Assembly (NCBI GenBank): GCA_023460575.1
Contig: JAEWPQ010000033.1
Span: forward strand, 1 to 64,000
DNA: 64,000 nt
Direction of reading: 5' to 3'
Source of the DNA: Bacillota bacterium
GTDB taxonomy: Bacteria; Bacillota; Clostridia; Lachnospirales; Lachnospiraceae
Position 1 is the stretch's first letter; each line of letters starts with the position of its first letter. A program made the position numbers and the translations under genes. The notes under the pieces were generated by a model that saw only the letters and a list, made by a program, of their open reading frames with translations, was not told the origin of the DNA and did no database searches. This document shows positions 60,573-64,000 of this stretch, in pieces.

Positions 60573-61556
60573 ATGCAAAGCACAAAAATACTGACCGATG
60601 AATCCATGATGGAACTGGTCTCCCATGGTTTTGCAGACTTTCCGTTTCAATACTACTATGAAGATGTGGGAAAGTTTGACAACCACTGCATCGACTGGCA
60701 CTGGCACAGGGAATTTGAACTGGTATCTGTGACCGAAGGAATTGTACATTGTTCCATCGGAAACATCCATTACATACTGGAACCCGGTGACGGTGTCTTT
60801 ATTAATTCCGGTGCCATGCACCGCTTTTTATCTACCGGAACAGCAATCATACCAAATGTACTCTTTGCTCCGGAATTTATTGCTCCGGAAGGAAGCTCAA
60901 TCTATGAAAAATTTATGGCTCCCTTTTTATTTTCCGGCATATCCCACTTTGTATTAAGGGGCAAAAATCCCTGGCAGAACCATCTACTTACCATTCTGTC
61001 ACACCTTTACAAACTGTGCGAGGATCAGACAGCAACCTGGGAGCTTGGGGCACATGCACTGGTCTGCCAGATCTGGTGCGTCCTGTTTGAACACAAAGAT
61101 GAATTTGCCACTATGGAAAATGCTGGGGTCAACCGCCTTTCCCAGGCCCGGTTCAGACGAATGACTCATTTTATTGAACAAAACTATGAAAAGAAACTGA
61201 CTCTGGAAAATATTGCACACTCGGTAGGAGTCAGCAAAAGAGAGGCACTCCGCTGTTTCCAGTGTTCCGTCCCTCTCTCTCCCATTGAATATTTAAATAA
61301 ATACCGGTTAAATCAGGCAAAAACCCTTCTTCTGCATACAGACCGGTCCATCACCGATATCGCGGAAAGCTCCGGCTTTGAAAGCACCAGTTATTTTGAC
61401 CGGCTATATAAACGGGAATATCATATGGCTCCCGGCCGGCACAGACTGGCCTTTCAGCATGCAAATGCCCAAAAGGGGCGCACTCAGAAAAAAGAGCAGG
61501 AAATACAGCAGAACCAGGATAAAACAGATTTCACCTGCCATACGGTATCTGACTAA
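60573..61556 (+). CDS. AraC-family transcriptional regulator
   Basis: A 327-residue regulator: N-terminal cupin (HCIDWHWHREFELVSVTEG, LEPGDGVFINSGAMHRF) and C-terminal double HTH (about 200-300; LTLENIAHSVGVSKREALRC, DIAESSGFESTSYFDRLYKR). The cupin His residues often bind sugar ligands. ATG 60573 follows AAAGGAG. Long in-frame ORF upstream has no site. Divergent from the MFS gene. Confidence 0.9.
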   Translation: MQSTKILTDESMMELVSHGFADFPFQYYYEDVGKFDNHCIDWHWHREFELVSVTEGIVHCSIGNIHYILEPGDGVFINSGAMHRFLSTGTAIIPNVLFAPEFIAPEGSSIYEKFMAPFLFSGISHFVLRGKNPWQNHLLTILSHLYKLCEDQTATWELGAHALVCQIWCVLFEHKDEFATMENAGVNRLSQARFRRMTHFIEQNYEKKLTLENIAHSVGVSKREALRCFQCSVPLSPIEYLNKYRLNQAKTLLLHTDRSITDIAESSGFESTSYFDRLYKREYHMAPGRHRLAFQHANAQKGRTQKKEQEIQQNQDKTDFTCHTVSD

Positions 61557-61571
61557 CCGGATTCCTTTTGC

Positions 61572-61661
61572 CTATTTATAAAAATAATAGGAGATCAAAC
61601 CAATCCCCATGGATCCGATTAAAATCGGCATCCATGCCATAAAAAGAAGAATAAGATTCAT
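61572..61661 (-). CDS. 29-residue single-helix membrane peptide
   Basis: ATG at 61661 with CGGAG upstream opens a 29-codon frame: almost entirely one hydrophobic helix (NLILLFMAWMPILIGSMGIG), ending SYYFYK and TAG. It lies 66 bases after the ABC permease stop on the same strand. Small subunits of this kind occur with transporters, but its partner is unknown and it could be spurious. Confidence 0.5.
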   Translation of the reverse strand: MNLILLFMAWMPILIGSMGIGLISYYFYK

Positions 61662-61727
61662 AGTAATACGCTCCGGTGCTTTCTCCTTTTATCTTCCCCT
61701 TTTTATGACTGAATAATCCAGTATCTG

Positions 61728-62381
61728 TCAGAATTGCTTTTTCTTCATGATTCTGACAGATACCATGTAAGATGCAATCATTACTATCAGACTGCCAGTA
61801 AGCAGGACCGCGATAACCGGTCCCTGATGAAGGGAAGTTAACCTTTCAGCTGCTGCGGATAAGTCCACCTGAAATATTTTTACCGCTCTCACTGCAAGGA
61901 ATGCGGCGGCAAAGATTACTCCAATGATTAAAATCAGAGCAGTTCTTCCTTTTTCCTGGCCAAACTTCAACTGTACCGGAATTACTACAGACAAGAACAG
62001 GAAAGCTAAAAAAAGAAACAAAAGCGCCAAAACTGCAATATCCCAAGTATCCGCTCTTCCTCTCAGAACATTCATGATAACTGCAATTATGGTCACAACC
62101 AGCCAGGCCAAACCTCCCGTAAGGATACCAAATACATACTTTTCCGCCGCATACTGCTCCCTGGTGATAGGAAGGGTGAACAAAAAAGCATATCCATTGT
62201 CAAATTCATCGTAACTAATAGAGCTGATGGTAAACATGCAAAAGATTAAAGTCGTATAATTAATCACAAAAACCGAATTAAAATCTGCCACAAGCATTCC
62301 CGCTGACAAAATGATATATAGCAGGAAAATGCGCAGCTGGTTTTTCAAAAGCAGAAAATCTTTTATTAACAATCCTCTCAT
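61728..62381 (-). CDS. ABC-2 type transporter permease
   Basis: A 217-residue permease with about six hydrophobic segments (FLLYIILSAGMLVADFNSVF, YDEFDNGYAFLFTLPITREQY). The YDEFDNGYAFLFTLPITR segment is typical of ABC2 membrane proteins of the BcrB/YtrC type. Its ATG overlaps the ATPase stop (ATGA), so strongly coupled translation. Confidence 0.88.
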   Translation of the reverse strand: MRGLLIKDFLLLKNQLRIFLLYIILSAGMLVADFNSVFVINYTTLIFCMFTISSISYDEFDNGYAFLFTLPITREQYAAEKYVFGILTGGLAWLVVTIIAVIMNVLRGRADTWDIAVLALLFLFLAFLFLSVVIPVQLKFGQEKGRTALILIIGVIFAAAFLAVRAVKIFQVDLSAAAERLTSLHQGPVIAVLLTGSLIVMIASYMVSVRIMKKKQF

Positions 62382-63232
62382 AACCGTTCCCCCCGTATCA
62401 TCATCGTAATCACTTCATCAACACTTCCCTTTTCCATTACAATTTCCGGCTTGTTTTCCCGGTAATAACTGATCTTATCTGTTAGAAGGCGGTAGCCGTA
62501 TGCTTCCTTTTTCCTGCAGAGAATATAACTTTTATCCAGTTGTGAATACTGTTCCTCTGTTGCTTTTAAAAGACCATAGCTGCCAAGGAGCACATCCGTT
62601 TCCTCATGCAGAACAATCGTTCCATTATCAATGAGATACAAATCGTCACAAAGCTGCTCCAAATCCGTTGAAATATGGGAGCTGATCAGAATAGAACGGT
62701 CTCCCGGCTCCATATACTCCCGAATGGTGTCAAGCAGTTCCTCTCTTGCAAGAACATCAAGTCCTGCCGTAGGCTCATCAAGTATGAGCAGCCTGGCCTC
62801 ATGAGACATGGCTGCCAATACCTTCACCCTGGCTTTCATTCCTGCAGACATATCTTTGACTTTCTTATTCAAAGGCAGGCCGGATTCCCTGCACTTTTTT
62901 ATAAACCGGTCCTGATCAAATAACTGATATAGATTTTTCATGACTCTGGCAATATTCTGAATCGTTAAATATCCGCTGAATCCCGAATCAGCCAGAACCA
63001 CTCCCATATCCTGCTTATCCTTCAGTGACAGCTGATCAAACGGTTTTCCAAATACCGTTACAGCACCCTGGTCTAAGGAAATAAGTCCCAGAGCAGATTT
63101 AAATACAGTGGTTTTACCTGCACCATTTGGTCCGATCAGCCCTGTAATATATCCAGGCTGCAGTTCCAAAGAACAATTCATCGTAAAATCTCCATATGTT
63201 TTCAGTATGTTTTCCATTTTTAACAACATCAT
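62378..63232 (-). CDS. ABC transporter ATP-binding protein (YtrB-like)
   Basis: A 284-residue ATPase with Walker A GPNGAGKTTVFK, signature DMSAGMKARVKVLAA, Walker B RLLILDEPTAGLDVL and switch His SSHIS. The C-terminal extension (about 220-284) is typical of the YtrB/BcrA type. Its ATG overlaps the GntR stop by one base. With the permease it forms an exporter, likely for a peptide or drug. Confidence 0.93.
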   Translation of the reverse strand: MMLLKMENILKTYGDFTMNCSLELQPGYITGLIGPNGAGKTTVFKSALGLISLDQGAVTVFGKPFDQLSLKDKQDMGVVLADSGFSGYLTIQNIARVMKNLYQLFDQDRFIKKCRESGLPLNKKVKDMSAGMKARVKVLAAMSHEARLLILDEPTAGLDVLAREELLDTIREYMEPGDRSILISSHISTDLEQLCDDLYLIDNGTIVLHEETDVLLGSYGLLKATEEQYSQLDKSYILCRKKEAYGYRLLTDKISYYRENKPEIVMEKGSVDEVITMMIRGERL

Positions 63233-63603
63233 TAATCCTCCAAAATCAAATAAAACAATTCCGTCAGTTCCTCATCTTTCATTCCGCAGCTTCTGCCTTT
63301 GGAAATCGCCGCTTCCAACCCTGCCTCAACCTCTTTTTTCTTTTCCTCCAGCATGAATTCCTGACTGGCGTAAGCAATAAAGCTTCCCTTTCCATGAATT
63401 GTAACAATAAAACCTTCCTGTTCCAGAATGTCATAAGATTTCTTTACTGTTAAGGCACTGATACGCAGTTCCTTTGCCAGAGTCCGGACCGATGGAAGGT
63501 TATCTCCTTCTTTTAACGTTCCCTGCATGACTCCGCTTTTGATCTGCTCTGTGATCTGATCATACAGGGGCTGCATGGATGAATTATTTATAATTATTTT
63601 CAT
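63232..63603 (-). CDS. GntR-family (YtrA-type) repressor
   Basis: A 123-residue short GntR protein: winged helix with GDNLPSVRTLAKELRISALT and the wing (DILEQEGFIVTIHGKGSFIA), and only a short C-terminal helical part, the YtrA subfamily form. It opens the operon with the ABC genes and probably represses it through the palindromic array directly upstream. Start follows GGAGGGG. Confidence 0.92.
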   Translation of the reverse strand: MKIIINNSSMQPLYDQITEQIKSGVMQGTLKEGDNLPSVRTLAKELRISALTVKKSYDILEQEGFIVTIHGKGSFIAYASQEFMLEEKKKEVEAGLEAAISKGRSCGMKDEELTELFYLILED

Positions 63604-63620
63604 ATCACCCCTCCTCGATA

Positions 63621-63667
63621 AACAGTATATAACAGTATAATACTGTTGTCAACTGTTATATACTGTT
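63621..63667. promoter_or_regulatory. Nested palindromic operator of the GntR-ABC operon
   Basis: A 16-bp inverted repeat (63621-63636 with 63652-63667) surrounds a 17-bp palindrome AACAGTAT-A-ATACTGTT (63631-63647). Half-sites share AACAGTAT. The array covers the -35 to -10 region of the promoter, as for a repressor. Confidence 0.85.
63624..63652 (-). promoter_or_regulatory. Promoter of the GntR-ABC operon
   Basis: TTGACA (63647-63652) and TATACT (63624-63629) with 17 bp between on the minus strand. Confidence 0.85.
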
Positions 63668-63686
63668 TGTTCAAAAATTCACAAAT

Positions 63687-63725
63687 AAAAAAAGAATACA
63701 CAGGCTCCTCCCTTCCCGTGTATCC
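63687..63725 (-). terminator. Terminator after the chemotaxis receptor gene
   Basis: Stem of 11 bp including G-T pairs (63694-63704 and 63715-63725), followed on the minus strand by TTTTTTTA. Confidence 0.88.
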
Positions 63726-63755
63726 TCTTTAATTCTGTGCTGTTGATCAGACAAA

Positions 63756-64000
63756 TTATGCTTTCAGCTGAAACTGGCCGATTAAGTCCTTTAAATTTTG
63801 TGCCTGCCCTGCAAGCTCTTGGCTGGAAGCAGAATTCTCTTCCGCAGACGCTGCACTTTTATCCACTTCCATAGAGATTTGTCCGATTCCATTTTCAATT
63901 ATTTTTGCGGAATCCGCCTGATCCATGGAAGCCTTAGCTATGCTGCAGACCTTATCCATGATCTGACTGCTTTCTTTTGCTACCCCATTTAAATTGCCGG
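63756..64000 (-). CDS. Methyl-accepting chemotaxis protein, C-terminal end (runs off window)
   Basis: The last ~81 residues of an MCP, open at the 5' window edge. It holds the end of the signalling coiled coil, with IENGIGQISMEVDKSAASAE and ENSASSQELAGQAQNLKDLI, and methylation-type Glu/Gln/Ser-Ala positions. The receptor and hairpin tip lie outside the window. Confidence 0.88.
   Translation of the reverse strand, partial: GNLNGVAKESSQIMDKVCSIAKASMDQADSAKIIENGIGQISMEVDKSAASAEENSASSQELAGQAQNLKDLIGQFQLKA

Noticed and set aside
63231..63234. Frameshift between GntR and ATPase genes
   Set aside because: The overlap is a normal TAATG stop/start junction.

Overview
The window reads as a chromosome segment of an anaerobic, spore-former-type Firmicute, most likely Lachnospiraceae (Clostridium cluster XIVa, Lacrimispora-like). 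This is inferred from the low-to-moderate GC, strong AGGAGG ribosome-binding sites, a selenoprotein-dependent Grd reductase, an LPXTG surface protein with InlB-type repeats, and gene families typical of that group. No phage, integrase, CRISPR array or rRNA was seen. Most genes lie on the minus strand.

Layout. 0-4.4 kb: DNA repair glycosylase (partial), SEC-C methionine aminopeptidase, DUF1846 protein, a C_GCAxxG redox protein and a TDT-family transporter. 4.5-11.2 kb: one 2220-residue LPXTG surface protein with seven nearly identical 228-bp repeats; its upstream region holds an unexplained 85-nt inverted-repeat element. 11.6-16.4 kb: CarD-like regulator, deoxyribonucleoside salvage operon (deoB-cdd-pdp-deoC) and a c-di-AMP receptor. 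16.5-21.5 kb: Nudix proteins, a ferritin-like protein, a MutS2-like ATPase without Smr domain. 21.7-26.7 kb: a sugar-type ABC transporter with a UroD-family enzyme and a GntR regulator, behind a promoter covered by a perfect 27-bp palindrome. 26.8-27.6 kb: a TipAS MerR regulator with a 19-bp-spacer promoter.

27.8-41.9 kb is the most striking region: selC (tRNA-Sec), selB, trxB, trxA, grdA, grdC, grdD, selA, grdI-like, grdH-like, a BCCT transporter, then LysR and GntR regulators. Two reading frames (GrdA, GrdH) are interrupted by UGA codons that must be read as selenocysteine. The cluster couples betaine (or a related N-methylated glycine) uptake and reductive cleavage to acetyl phosphate with nearly the whole UGA-decoding apparatus; only selD is missing from the window. 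tRNA-Sec sits at the head of the run behind a consensus promoter.

42.1-49.2 kb: LURP-one protein, Nth next to EndoQ (DNA repair), YjdF behind a yjdF-type riboswitch, and a MerR-UbiD-DUF554 unit with a MerR-type 19-bp-spacer promoter. 49.5-55.6 kb: a polar amino acid ABC importer, a C-S lyase and an ammonium transporter fused to a PII domain in one apparent operon. It is preceded by a short leader with a terminator that looks like an uncharacterised attenuator or riboswitch. 55.8-64 kb: YheO-type regulator, DUF401 membrane protein, a choline-binding-like secreted protein, MFS/AraC divergent pair, a YtrA-type GntR-ABC operon with a dense palindromic operator, a 29-residue membrane peptide gene, and the C-terminal end of a chemotaxis receptor.
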